DNA of 64,000 bases, taken from NCBI GenBank assembly GCA_907165135.1, contig OU015568.1:12284501-12348500 (forward strand), given 5' to 3'. A model generated the notes under the pieces. That model did no database searches. It saw only the letters and a program-made list of their open reading frames with translations, and was not told the origin of the DNA. Origin of the DNA: Oikopleura dioica. Lineage: Eukaryota > Chordata > Appendicularia > Copelata > Oikopleuridae. Within the stretch, counting starts at the first letter, position 1. Each line of letters opens with the position of its first letter. The position numbers and the translations under genes were made by a program. This document shows positions 1 through 10,371 of the stretch, piece after piece.

Positions 1-1466
1 AGTTACTGATCATGCAATGTCCGGTGCCTGAGAGTCGGAATGAAAAATCAATTTTCTAAAGCTCAATTTGATTTTGGCTTTTTGTCCGTTCCTGAGATGA
101 GAATCGACCTCGGACAAATGTTTCTGTGGCAGATATTATGCTGGTGTATGAACTCCAGGCCAATGACCATCTCGCACGTGTAGAAGAGCACCTCCTCCAA
201 GGTGAATCCACCGCGCTGATTATGCAGCTTCAGCAAATCGCCCCCGTCGCCAAAGTCATGGACTACAATCGCAATTATCCATCATTCTGCTACACTACTT
301 AAGACTTACTGAATAAGATGGTCGAGCAATCCTGGAATATGTAGCTGACTTGGTCGATAAAAGCACCTTTCGTGCAAGATACGCTCATTAGAAACTCGTT
401 TATTTTCTATGACCAACAAATCATCAACGATCATTAACAACTGAGTTATGTTCCAGACATAAGCGAGCCACGTCCCTGAGAAGAGTCAAAATGTCAAAAT
501 AGTTTTCTAGCTGATCGAAGTCTGGCATTTTGTCTTTTGCCATAATTCGAAGCGCGTATGTTGCATTCGTATCCGTTTTCGTTACTTTGTAAACGTCACC
601 TTTTAGAATTGGTCATTAAAAGATCAAGACTAATCGTCTTGAGTTCGCTTTCGCCTGGGTTTTTAATTGAGTTAGCACGAGTTCAATCGGTGTTGATTTA
701 GTTAGAGTAATGACCATGACGAAATGGCCAGATTCGATCTTGGAATAATTGCTAAATGTGTCCAAATTTACTCGCAAATCAAGCTCTAGGCATTTCCACT
801 GAAGGTAGACTGTCGATGAATATGAATCTTGGAAGACGTCCCAGCCGAGATAGCTCAATAACGAGTACAGTAGATGATAGTCTGAGGGGATATACTTAAG
901 AACCTTCTCCGCGCTCCATTTAAATAGCTTATCCCATTCCTGATGAAAATACAATTTCTTCATTTAGCTCCAGTTTTCTTATAAAAACCTCAATCTGTTG
1001 AGAGTCCAGCTCAAATCCTCAAAAAAGCTCTTACTAAATACTCTTCAGACTTGACAAGAAACCTTTAAGCTCGGTAGATTTATACACATTTCGGAGCACA
1101 TAAACTAACTCGTTGAGGTATCGTGTGATTCCAATCGGTCGTATTTTATGCTGAAATTGCACTTGAACGAAATGAGCTAAAAGCAAAACTTGCTTGTTTC
1201 TTGCTGAGCTCAAAAATCTCCATAAGTCCTCTGGTAGTACGATCTTCTTGAAGAGCTCTTTTGATGAGTTTGGTTCCGATTGCATCTTCCCACACATCGT
1301 CGAAGTTCCACAGATGATTTTGTTCAAGAAATCTCTATATCAAAGAAATAAAGTTACAATAGTTGCTGGTGCATCTTACCAGAACAACAGATCTTACAGA
1401 AGTCGGAGGTAAGTCCAGTGATTTAGCTCTTTTGCCACGTTTCGATACACGTCTCAAAATATCCAT
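1..1466 (-). CDS. GRK2/3-like G-protein-coupled receptor kinase, probable pseudokinase (3' end off window)
   Basis: Multi-exon minus-strand gene running off the left edge. The N-terminus starts at 1466 (MDILRRVSKRG) and continues with SVRSVV and RFLEQNHLWNFDD, which follow the GRK2/3 start (SIRSVMQKYLED...TFEKIF) and its RGS-homology region. About 190 residues later comes a W-C-ELDLRV stretch matching the family's FCQWKNVELNIHL. Kinase N-lobe motifs follow: SGHF, GDVYKVTKTDT, YALRIM. Next are HDFGDGGDLLKLHNQRGGFT and GLEFIHQHNICHRN, which match the GRK hinge and catalytic loop. Clean introns: 1335-1379, 407-471 (65 nt) and 263-309 (47 nt); the intron near 620-750 has an unclear phase. Odd: the ATP-binding Lys is Arg (YALRIM), the catalytic HRD Asp is Asn (HRN), and the following Lys is Cys. 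Family placement is good. Loss of catalysis is inferred from these residues. Confidence 0.72.
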
Positions 1467-1690
1467 CTTCGGAGAAAAAAAAAACTATTCTATCTAGTAG
1501 CCATAAAGCACGTGATAAATGTTCATTATGCACAGTTAAGTCCCGCTATGTCCATTTGAGGGAGGAGAATGGCCCTCTGTTGCCTCCGTCTCATTAAAAC
1601 ACGGGAAATGAAAACCGAAGCACTTAATGCTCGCCCGATAAATATATCTACTCAAAGAGGAGCTATATATTTGGATTGAAAGCATTTACT
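1467..1690. other. intergenic, no feature seen
   Basis: Upstream of the GRK-like gene. AT-rich with poly-A runs. I see no open frame with splice support and no RNA gene. Confidence 0.5.
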
Positions 1691-1871
1691 TTACGTCAAT
1701 TTTGTAATGTCTGCTACAAATTGATGTGTACCGTTCCTGATTTCAAGCTCAGCTCGCGATTGTCTTCTGCTGAGCTTTTTCTTTGGAGCTCTGATGTTGA
1801 AAGCCTAGAAAAAAAAATAGAATGAATTTTCACAGTAATTACTATCTCCTTGGAATTACCTTGAAAGCCAT
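1691..1871 (-). CDS. small hypothetical protein, two exons
   Basis: ATG at 1871-1869 gives MAFK, then a GT-AG intron (1805-1859, 55 nt, pyrimidine-rich acceptor), then a second exon (AFNIRAPKKKLSRRQSRAEL...) ending at TAA 1691. The product is about 42 residues, basic, with no recognised domain. A TATATA box at 1896-1901 lies only about 25 nt upstream of the ATG. That is close for a core promoter, so transcription might begin inside the proposed coding region. The splice signals and uninterrupted frame are real, but the short length means chance cannot be excluded. Confidence 0.3.
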
Positions 1872-2284
1872 AGCAGCAAGGCGAACACATTTTCTTATAT
1901 AGGCTCAGCGCGTCAATTTTACTACCAGTGGCAAGTATTGGCAATTTTAAAACGATACGCAGCCGAAATGAATTATTCCACGGCCCAGTAATTTTCTTCT
2001 GAGCCCGAATGCCTAAATCGTTCCCTCGCTCGCTTCCTTTTTTGCAGATTTTCTGCTTTATGTAAGTTCAATTACTGTTAGCAAAAGTATTTTGACAGGA
2101 GTTGTGACCCGACTGGAATGGCTAATCTTTAGATTTTGACACTGTATATAACCTCATTTGGCTTTGTAACTATATAAATATGTTGCTAAGAAAATAGGAT
2201 GTCAGGGTTAATATTCTCATCTGAAACGCTAAACCATAACCCTAACCCTAAGTTCTATTGATTTTACTTCTAAAAACATAGCTT

Positions 2285-2765
2285 TTACGAGAAAAAATTT
2301 AAGGCAGTTTCTTCTCGAGCAATTTCGAACTCTTCTTCAACGAAGCTAGGCTTTCTCGACCCGTCCTGCATTAGTGACAGTTGCCTCGTAGAGCGTTTTT
2401 CATTACTGGCAGTGGAACACAAAGGGAATTTGCTCATTTTAATCTTCTCTTGCAAGGGTTTCAAATTGTTATCGCCCAGTTTATAAATTTGATTAAAATC
2501 GAGCAGCTCTCGCTTGAAACGAGTCACTCTTTCCAGCTCAAATACTTGCAGTTATTTTCAGGCTCTGTGTTTGTGTTATGCTATAATTACCTGCGAAGAG
2601 GATAAAGCTCATGAGGTCTGTGAAGCGTATGGGGCTTTACTGACTTATTTATATCTTCGCTTATAGCTGCGTTAATGGAATACGAAAGCTGCTGGGAATC
2701 GAACTGAACCGTCTGAATTCTTACTGTTTCTGTGGGGCGCTTCTTGGAAACCCTTCTTTTGCCTC
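2285..2765 (-). CDS. uncharacterised basic protein, 3' two exons
   Basis: Two exons with matching frames. The upstream one (about 2765-2592) reads KRGKRRVSKKRPTETV...HELYPLR. A GT-AG intron follows, and the downstream exon reads LERVTRFKRELLDFNQIYKL and ends with ALNFFS at a stop at 2285. Composition is charged and hydrophilic, with a Lys/Arg-rich N-terminal part and an acidic, Ser-containing C-terminus. There is no signal peptide or membrane segment. An in-frame TAA sits just upstream of the basic exon, so the true first exon must lie further right (about 2780-2950) and is not resolved. I do not recognise the family. Confidence 0.45.
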
Positions 2766-3071
2766 TCTTTATTTAAAATAGGGCCTTTGGTCGTGGCATA
2801 AGTGTCTTAAATCTGGTGACTTCTAATGAGCAAATAAAAAAATACAAAACAAATCGGAAAATCGGACATGACAAGAATGACGTGCCGTCGATAGACTTAT
2901 CTACTGACAGATGATCGAATTAACTTCCATTTTTGAACGAGTTCATAGCCCATTCAATAGAATCATCTTTAATAAACTCGTGCTTACTGAGTGATCGTCC
3001 GAGATAATGCGACTATTTCTTGAAATACTGTATCTTCCGCTACTGAGAAACGATAAGAAATATTTTGAGTG

Positions 3072-3833
3072 TTAAGGATATAGCCGTTCTCAAGGCACTT
3101 TCGTAGCGCCAAAAGGGGACGATAAAATTTTTTCATTTCAAAAGGAACCCTACCTAAAATTGCCTTAGAAACCCGATTCTAGTGTTCTTTTTAATTTTTT
3201 AATGGAAAAATTTCTCTCTAGAGCAATTTTAAATCTTCCGATCACTTTTTCTCGAAAATTTTCCATTAAATCGGTCGAGTTTTTTCGATAAATTAAAAAT
3301 TTGGACCTTTCTCTAAATTCCTAGGGCCAAAAATTTAAAAGATTCTAAATATTTATGATTCTACAGCCATTTTTATGAGGCTTACTTGAGTGAGCCGAAG
3401 CGTCAGACAGCGCTCTGGTTTGCTGCGCTGGGCGCTCTCCTCCATCGCGCGGTGAGGCGGGCATGTGAAAGAGCGCGCTGATTGGTCGAGCGCCCTGAAC
3501 GCAGTATTTTTGAAAAAGAACAGACAAAAAGAAGAAGACGCTAGAATTTAAATTTGCTCGGGTTTTGAGATTTTGAGGCCCTAGGAAGATAGATTGGCAG
3601 TTATTAATAATAATACACGGTTTAGTTTTAGCGATTTAATTGAAAGATTTCGAGAAAAAGTGATCGTAAGATTTCAAATCGCTCCAGAGAGAAATTTTCT
3701 TTGAAAAAAATTTAAAAAAACATCAAAATCGAATTCTAGACATAATTTTAGGTAGGACCTGTCTTAGAATGAAAAAATTTTATCGCCCCATTTCGGCGCT
3801 ACGAAAGTGCCTTGAGAACGGCTATATCCTTAA
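3072..3833. mobile_element. TTAA-flanked inverted-repeat element (MITE, about 760 bp)
   Basis: Two long inverted arms. TTAAGGATATAGCCGTTCTC at 3072 is mirrored by its reverse complement ending in TTAA at 3833. Pairing continues through CACTTTCGTAGCGCC, a segment containing CTCGAAA, and as far as CCTAGGGCC at about 3322 and 3580. The centre (about 3345-3545) is GC-richer and unpaired. TTAA at both outer edges is the target duplication typical of piggyBac-type transposons. No transposase frame is present, so the copy is non-autonomous. The arms have diverged, so it is not recent. Confidence 0.75.
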
Positions 3834-4154
3834 TTTCGAAGTACCAATATTTGCAAATAGCATTCAAATAATGCAATGTGTTGAAAAGAGTTGAAAAGGG
3901 AAACCATTACAGTAGTCAAGAATACGCCCTGGCAGAATAATGGTGGGAACAAGCGCGCTGGGTACGCCCAATCAGGAGCGCGAAATATTTGGAGAGACTC
4001 CTTATTTTTTACTTTCCGCGAGAGAAAAGAAGGGATGAATTCGACATGATCAGAGGGCTTCTGACGGGCGCTAATAAAGGTTGTTTTTCTAGACAAATAT
4101 AGACAAGATTCTTGTCGCATAAATCAAACAATTCGTTCAAATAAAAATTTTGAA

Positions 4155-6584
4155 ATGCTCACTTCAATAAATATGGTATTTACGAAGATTCTAGCGTTCG
4201 CTGATGTGAAACGACTGAACAGACAAGACTGGATTCGCTATCTCAAATCTCCGCGTTGCATTTTCGCTCTCATCCTCACTTTCTGCATCCTTTCCATCAC
4301 ATTCACGCATGTTCCAGGACAATCGTTCTTCTGGACTAGGTAAAAACCCTTCAAGGAAAAATGTTCTTATTTGATGTCATTCTAGCGAAACAACAAAATG
4401 CTCGAGCAAATTCGTCGAAAAATACACTTCTTTGGAGCAAATTGGCGCGATAAAAATCTTCAAAGATTTTGAATCTCCTGATGTTGAGAAAAACTCGGAT
4501 GTGATCCTCGGTAATGGACATGTGATGCTGTCAGCGTTCGATCCTACGGATGTCTCTATTACATACCAGGCTTGGATTCGAAAATATTCGAAAATAATAA
4601 TAATTTAAAATCGTCAATTTTGAATTCAATAAAGGACAACCGCCACGTGATACCCTTCGATATGAGCTGGGACATCGAAATTGAAAATAGCAAAGAAAGG
4701 CTGGGAAACGCTTACATCGACTACAGAACTGGAGTTTTGACGAAGTCAACTTGCCACGGCGTTTTCGACAACTGCTTACATGTGTCTCATAAAATGCTGG
4801 TCCACAGATCGCAGCCGAATTTATTTCTTCAGGAAAGTGTTGAATTCTAAAGATGAATTTAAAAAACTTTTTGCAGGCAAAATTCTGACTTTGCCTTTTT
4901 CATAAAAAATTTTTAAACCCATAAAAACCTTAGTAGAGTCTTTAATAAGCTTTCATCTGAGCTATAGAACACTCCGTAATTCTTTCGGAAAGGCTATTAA
5001 AAATAGACTCAAAGTTTTGCCTTTTTGGGACCTTCTGACGTCATTTGTGACGTCATTCTCTAGAAAATTTCGAAAACGATTTGGTCGAATCGACTCAAAA
5101 TTTTACGGGCTTTCATGAGGGCAGAAAATCCGGCCAGGTCAGAAATTTGCCTGCAAAAAGTTTTTAAATTCATCAAAGATATATATTTTTCCGAAAAAAT
5201 TAAAATACCCCAAAAAAGACGATGCGTTTCACCTGGACTGGCTTCCATCTACACGAAGTCGAAATTCTCATCAATCCTCCAACTCCAAAGTCGACAATTA
5301 AAAATGTCAAAACAACGGAGAAAACTGAAGAATACACCTACAGAATAGCATCAGGATTGTACGCTGCTATCATCACCGAGATTCTGCCGGAATCATTTTT
5401 GCTGAAGGGAGACGAGAAAACGAAGCTATTGAGCCAGAAGATTGTGTTTGGAATGGCGAAAACGAGCGAATCTGCGTTGGAAGTGGCGAGAAAGAATATG
5501 AAGGCGGCGCAAGAACAGTCTGATTTGAAGCTGATAGAAGATCACGAACAAGCATGGAAGGATCTTCTTCATACAGGCATTCACTTAGACCCCGATGACC
5601 CGGATCCACATCATATCATTCCTCGGGCGCAGCTCGTCAATTCTACGGTTCATTCTATCATGGCCGTCACGCCTAGCAAAACGCAATCGCAAGCTCTCGG
5701 AGAAGACTATCAGCTGATTCCAAACGCTCCAATTATGACCCCAGATTACTGCTACAACGGAGTAGCAACGCTTCACTCAAACTCGCTGTGGAAGGACGTT
5801 TTGACCATTGATGAAGCTTTTGCCCTGCGAGATTCTTGGCAATTGACGCTCAAGAATCACGGCTGCAGCGGCCTTGTTTATGTAAGCACTTATTTCACTC
5901 ACATAATTTCATTTTTCATATAGGCTGGAGCAGAAGGCCTTCTACAAGCAATGGTCCTGAGCTTCGCGGGACTTCAATTTACATCAGAACACCTAGCGCT
6001 TGGAACTGACCCTGAAGTTCTTCACAACGAAATCGGCCTCTCTAATATTCGCTACAAAAACTCTTCCATCGACATTTATCTCATCAAAGAAGACGGAATA
6101 GAACTGCCGGAAATTCACGTCACTGCCAGAAAATTGTCTAAATTTGCCGAGAAAATCTACGCTTGCGAGGTAGCCAGAACTCTTTTGTAACTCTTATGAA
6201 TTTATCATTTTAGGCTGGTTGTATGCTACAGATAGAGCCAATATCAGCTGAAGACATGAAGTTTCCAATTTTTGTTACGAAGCCCGCAACGCCAATTTTG
6301 TATATTTCTCACTCGAGGGAACATCTCGATCTTCTTCAACACACTCTTCATGTAGAAAGCAAAATCTCCCACGCTGAACACTATTCTTCCCATTCTTCTG
6401 GCATTTCTGTTTATTTCTGGTAAGCAGATCATTTATAGTCTAATTTATGAATCGATTTAGGTACTTCTTCGGTGCATTTTTCTTCCTGTTCCATTTTTGT
6501 CTCATTCGCCTGGTGCTGAAAGAATACTGGAGTTGGGGGAGCACGCCGCAGCAATATTCATATCGTTTCAGACTTCAACCTTAG
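4155..6584 (+). CDS. KIAA2013 homologue (DUF2152 single-pass membrane protein)
   Basis: Starts at ATG 4155 or 4173; the N-terminal membrane anchor is FALILTFCILSITF. The C-terminal half matches the recalled human KIAA2013: GLVYAGAEGLLQAMVLSFAG, LHNEIGLSNIRYKNSSI, IYACEAGC, PATPILYIS, then a second hydrophobic segment (YFFGAFFFLFHFCLIRLV). The end is FRLQP at TAG 6582-6584. Introns: about 4340-4384, 4837-5258 (422 nt, containing a transposon), 5882-5923, 6170-6213 and 6420-6460. The frame around 4510-4575 is problematic: the conserved GNGHVMLSAFD is in one frame and GLDSKIFENNNN in the next. A GT-AG intron of about 59 nt would restore frame but remove the conserved piece, so a 1-base sequence error is as likely. 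Molecular function is unknown. Poly(A) signal AATAAA at about 6635. Confidence 0.8.
4853..5176. mobile_element. short terminal-inverted-repeat element inside a KIAA2013-homologue intron
   Basis: GATGAATTTAAAAAAC, then CTTTTTGCAGGCAAAATTC, at the left end. The right end (5139-5176) is the reverse complement with few mismatches, giving terminal inverted repeats of about 37 bp and a total length near 324 bp. There is no coding capacity. It fills most of a 422-nt intron, far longer than its 41-60-nt neighbours, so it is best explained as a MITE insertion that enlarged or created the intron. Confidence 0.7.
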
Positions 6585-6806
6585 TTCAATACTGACCATT
6601 TTAATATTTATTACTTTCTGTCGCTGCTTCATACCAATAAAATTTCCATTCAATATTCACAAGCCAAATTGCAGTGTCTACATTTGCAATTTGATCGGCC
6701 AATGTTAGTAGCTCAAGATTAGTACTAATCTTCTTTTTGTGTCCTCAAGGCGTTTACCGGTACGGCCGCGCGCGACGATGTTTCATCCTTCTTTCATTCA
6801 ATCAAA

Positions 6807-7616
6807 ATGAGAGCAGTTTGTCTTCTCAATTTATTGAGCCTGTCTTTCGCTAATGAAGATAAGCCGCAATTTGGAAAGATCTACGAATCCGTCTGGCTCG
6901 AGATCGAAGTCGACGGATACCCAAGAGGAAAGTTCCATGTCGGGCTATTTAGAGACATCGTTCCAAGAACCACGAAGAATTTCAAGAAGCTAGCATTGAG
7001 TGATGCTTATCCTTCGTACAAAGGCACCATTTTTCATCGTGTTTCGAACTGGATGATACAGGGCGGAGATGTCGAATACAAAGACGGGGTTGGCGGCGTT
7101 TCAATTTATGGAAAGACATTTGATGATGAAAATTTCGACATCGGTCATTATCGAAAAGGTTTGAAAAGCATCAGTTCTTCTTTATCTCTATTCAAAAGGA
7201 TACGTCGCTATGAGCAATTCGGGGCCGAACACGAACGCGAGCCAATTCTATATCATTACGAAAAGATGCTCTCATCTGGATGGAGAATTTGTCGTTTTTG
7301 GCAAAATCATTGAGGGCTGGGAAGTTATCAAGCAGCTACAGGAAGAGCCAGTTAATGACGAGGATGACTATCCCGATAGAAAGATAAAGGTCGTCGCAGC
7401 TGGAGTCAAGGAAAGTTTCGGACAAATCTCGAGACTCTTGTCTTTTTGAAAGTATTTCTACGGTCTCTAAAACTCTGAAAGCGCTTGTTAAACCCTTTGA
7501 TCGTGAACTTTCAAGAGGATTTCATGGAATCAATGCAGGAAGACAAACCCGAAAAGAAAGAAGAGCTCCCAGATGGTGTTGTGACTGAAGATGAGCTTCG
7601 AAAATTAGAACTTTAA
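6807..7616 (+). CDS. secretory-pathway cyclophilin (peptidyl-prolyl isomerase, PPIB-like)
   Basis: Signal peptide [15 protein letters not shown], then a cyclophilin fold: [78 protein letters not shown]. Catalyses cis-trans isomerisation of peptidyl-proline bonds, presumably in the ER. Three exons: 6807-7158, 7199-7414, 7516-7616, with introns of 40 and 101 nt. The catalytic Arg of FHR and the Gln of MIQGGD are present. Two pocket positions are unusual: the Phe before MIQGGD is Trp (NWMIQ) and the cyclosporin-contacting Trp of the AWLDG motif is replaced (SHLDG). The last exon adds an acidic/lysine-rich tail ([11 protein letters not shown]...RKLEL) not usual in PPIB. Convergent with the next gene, 23 bp apart. 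Confidence 0.88.
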
Positions 7617-7639
7617 AACAGATAAATAGAAAAAATTAT

Positions 7640-8095
7640 TCAATTCATGCACGGACAATCTTTCGTACAGACAAAGTTTTCGATGTTGCATTTGTAGTGA
7701 CAGTCCAGCCGCGGTTCTTTGCAGCCGTCCAAGCAATTGGCCATAGAATTAACGCAAGAGCTGTGGCAAGTTTTCGCTTCTTCATCGTCGCAGGCAGCTG
7801 GACAGAATTCGTGCTCAGGGCATTGCGAGCATCCGTCAAAGCAAAAGTCGTAGCAAGGACAGTGATCGATGCAGTCTAAGTTCGCATAATAACACTCGAA
7901 AATCTCATCAGTGTTCTCTATGGTGTCCAATCCGTCGACGCACTGGTCGAAAACATCGTTGCAATTGGTGACGCAGACGACGCCTTCAGCTGCGCTATCG
8001 CAGTTGAAGTTGTATCTGAACTCCAGTGCTGGCCAGCTGATAGGTTTCTCTGACAGCGAAAGGGCAAATTCAAGATAACAAATAATAAGCTTCAT
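7640..8095 (-). CDS. secreted cysteine-rich protein
   Basis: Single-exon frame of 151 residues. A hydrophobic start (MKLIICYLEFALSLS) is consistent with a signal peptide. About 24 cysteines follow in a repeating C-x3-C / C-x6-C pattern (VCVTNCNDVFDQC, CIDHCPCYDFC, CPEHEFCPAAC, CHSSCVNSMANC, CHYKCNIENFVC), mixed with acidic residues. This indicates an extracellular disulfide-rich protein with at least three related repeats. No family is recognised. The dense Cys spacing and high Asp/Glu content separate it from EGF or LDLa modules. Its 3' end faces the cyclophilin gene. Confidence 0.7.
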   Translation of the reverse strand: MKLIICYLEFALSLSEKPISWPALEFRYNFNCDSAAEGVVCVTNCNDVFDQCVDGLDTIENTDEIFECYYANLDCIDHCPCYDFCFDGCSQCPEHEFCPAACDDEEAKTCHSSCVNSMANCLDGCKEPRLDCHYKCNIENFVCTKDCPCMN

Positions 8096-8333
8096 TTTAC
8101 GAATTTCTAGCTAATCAGGTGAGACAAACTAAAGAATTCTTAGTCAGATGCTTCTGCTCTCATAGAATTACAACGCCAGTTTCAGTATATTATATTCTGC
8201 TTGAAGATGGGAGGGGGTCGAAACTATTCTTTTTGACAATATCAGAAAGGTCAATGCAGAAAGCAAAACACGGTCATCATTTGATCATATAATTTATAAA
8301 ATACAAAAGAGAATATGCAGAAATTATATAAAT
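8096..8333. other. intergenic between Cys-rich gene and POMGNT1-like gene
   Basis: About 240 bp of AT-rich sequence between the start of the Cys-rich gene and the 3' end of the glycosyltransferase gene. It must hold the Cys-rich gene promoter. No clear TATA box or other signal is seen. Confidence 0.4.
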
Positions 8334-9843
8334 CTAGTGCTTGTATCGACGATTTCCAGCTGGTATTTCTTGGTTGATTGCGATAACTTCGTTTGGTTTT
8401 GCATCGTGAGAGAACTCTGAGTAAGGATGCCCCACGAGAAAAACTGGATGCTCTTGAAGATGTATTCTAGTGACGCCTTTGTAATTTGCTCGTGAATCTA
8501 AGTCCCAAATGTTTAGACACCAGCACAGACGAAGATAGTCGTCGAGGTCATTTTTTGAATCTATAAGTGTTTAAAATGCAGAAGAATTTAATCAATTACC
8601 TTGCTTGAAATAAATTTTGAATGAAGTGCTCCTGTTTGATTTCGATAACCTTTCAAAATATGGAACTTTCTTCGTTCCAGGCGCGCATTTGAGCTCTGAC
8701 GGGGGTAGAACTTCACTAGAATCTATCATCGCTCGAAGAATTTCTTCATTTTTATCGACGGAGAGATTTTCTAAAGGAGTGTATTCGATTCTTCCAACCT
8801 TTTCAGCTTCTTTGAAAATCGCATGATTCCTAAAGTAGAGCCCCTGCATTTTCGAATTGACATTCAATCCATCTTCCCCAAAGTGAAATGTCCTTGAAAT
8901 GTCTGGAATGAGACATTGTCGGCCTCTTCGCTGAGCAGGCTGTCGCATCCAAATGTCCCAATCAGTGAATCGTTCTTTCGGTAGCCACTTCGGAAGGAGC
9001 TCGTTGATGATCTTTCTACTCGTCGCCCAGCCAAGACCTGGCATTCCTTCGATTCTATAAACATTTTCTGGCGAGAAGACAGCGTGCTCCATTCCATGAT
9101 CATTCCACGCGGAAATGCAATACAGATCTTCGTCATTTTCCAACAATGGCATGAGATGCTCAAAGTAATAGAAAAAGTCTGGCGCAACTTGGAGGTCATC
9201 TTCAAGAATGATAATATTTGGAGCTTCGGGATAGAGAACATTCATGACGTGTTCTAGCGCACGGCGATAATGTCGCGAAACACGGGCGGACTTGGTGCCC
9301 TCGGACTTGGACTGAAACGAGCGGATTCCAAACAAAGTTGCAACAGCTTCTGTTTCTGAGTACGATCCATCAATGGAGACGACGATGTTTTCTTCGTTCA
9401 CTCCGTGCGCTGAAAAATAGCGATGTGTATTTTAGCAAGGGCTTACCAAGAAGAAGATGGTAAATACAACGAAGGAGGTATTTCGGACGATCAGCAGCGA
9501 TGATAAGAATAGGAGTATTTACAAGACCTTGGAGGGGCTCCACGGGGTTTTCGTACGTAATCGCCATCGGGTTTTTACAAGCGCAGACATTCCGAAAGAG
9601 TTCTTTGAATCGAGGGTAAGTAACTATTGATCATTTTTGATTGTAATTCTTACCCGATAGATGTTCGCTTTTGCAGAACTGAGCTCGCCGCAGGGCATCT
9701 TCGCCGGTCCAGGAACATTTCTCTGGCCCAGAATTTCTCTCGAGAGTCCCTAATTTGCGTGAAAGAAGCCAAACGACGAATAGATAAAACCCTGCTGCCG
9801 CCGGAATTACCAACAAAAGTTTAGGGACTGTTCGCAGCGCCAT
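8334..9843 (-). CDS. POMGNT1: POMGNT1-type N-acetylglucosaminyltransferase (GT13)
   Basis: Type II Golgi protein: MALRTVPK then the membrane anchor LLLVIPAAAGFYLFVVWLL. A short Cys-containing linker follows (CSWTGEDALRRAQFC, NVCACKNP), as in POMGNT1, and then the GT13 catalytic domain: TPILIIAADRPKYLLRC, VVSIDGSYSE, VSRHYRRALEHV, IIILEDDLQVAPDFF (the EDD metal-binding motif), YCISAWNDHGMEH, MPGLGWATSRK, DWDIWMRQPAQRRGRQC. The last exon carries CLNIWDLDSRANYKGVTR. POMGNT1 adds GlcNAc to O-mannose on glycoproteins such as alpha-dystroglycan. Introns include a 30-nt one near 9626-9655 and others near 9417-9446 and 8562-8599. The protein is about 430 residues against about 660 in vertebrates. The N-terminal stem (ILEI-like) domain is absent. 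Confidence 0.88.
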
Positions 9844-10027
9844 TCATGCTTATTACGTTGTACTTTTTGACATTTATATTTTTCCGAGGAATCTCGCGTA
9901 AACGATTCTAGGCGGTAAAACGGTCGTTAGGGTTAATGACAGGCGTGGGCGTGGGCGTTATCACTAGCGGTTCGGAGCTCGGCGTGACGCCTACGATCAC
10001 TAGTATTTTATCACTACTCGTCGTCAC
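9844..10027. other. intergenic, no gene
   Basis: Space between the glycosyltransferase start and the tRNA. GC-richer than average, with GGGCGTGGGCGT repeats and one TTAGGGTTA fragment. No coding signal. Confidence 0.4.
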
Positions 10028-10109
10028 GGCAAAGTGGCCGAGTGGTCTAAGGCGCTGGATTTAGGCTCCAGTCTCTCCGGGGGCGTGGGTTCGAATCCCA
10101 CCTTTGTCA
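10028..10109 (+). tRNA. tRNA-Leu (anticodon TAG)
   Basis: 82-nt cloverleaf. The acceptor stem GGCAAAG pairs with CTTTGTC (one G-T pair); discriminator A. The D-arm begins TGGCCGAGTGGTCTAAGGC, an A-box match. The anticodon stem CTGGA/TCCAG encloses TTTAGGC with anticodon TAG, which reads CUA and related Leu codons. A long variable arm, typical of class II Leu tRNA, precedes the T-arm/B-box GGTTCGAATCC. There is no intron and no encoded CCA. A TTTT run follows within 6 nt as the probable Pol III terminator. Confidence 0.95.
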
Positions 10110-10371
10110 AGCATTTTGTTAAGTAAGTACTGTGTAGGTACTGTCTCTATTTGCGGTAATCAACAGATATGACATTTTTAGTTTATATTTTATGTAATTT
10201 TGCTGGTAAAAAGCTCTTTTCATTCAATATGAGAAGAGAAAACAGTCAGATTGAAGAATTGAGATGGCGGGACAGGCGAAAAAGAGCGCAAAAAGGTTGA
10301 AATTGTTGAAGAATTGAAGGTGGCAGTTTACTGACATTTCAGAAAATTAACAGAGCTGTCGGAGTAGCTAA
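10110..10371. other. intergenic, no gene
   Basis: AT-rich stretch between tRNA-Leu and the 3' end of the bHLH gene. The TTTT at 10113 probably terminates the tRNA. No open frame or structured element seen. Confidence 0.4.

Noticed and set aside
3345-3527. 60-codon frame in the centre of the first TTAA element
   Set aside because: It is in the unpaired core of a non-autonomous transposon, with no similarity to a transposase.
4834-5221. A non-canonical GA-AG intron in the KIAA2013 homologue
   Set aside because: A canonical GT-AG pair (4837-5258) gives the correct frame and a better match to the conserved segment, so no unusual splice site is needed.
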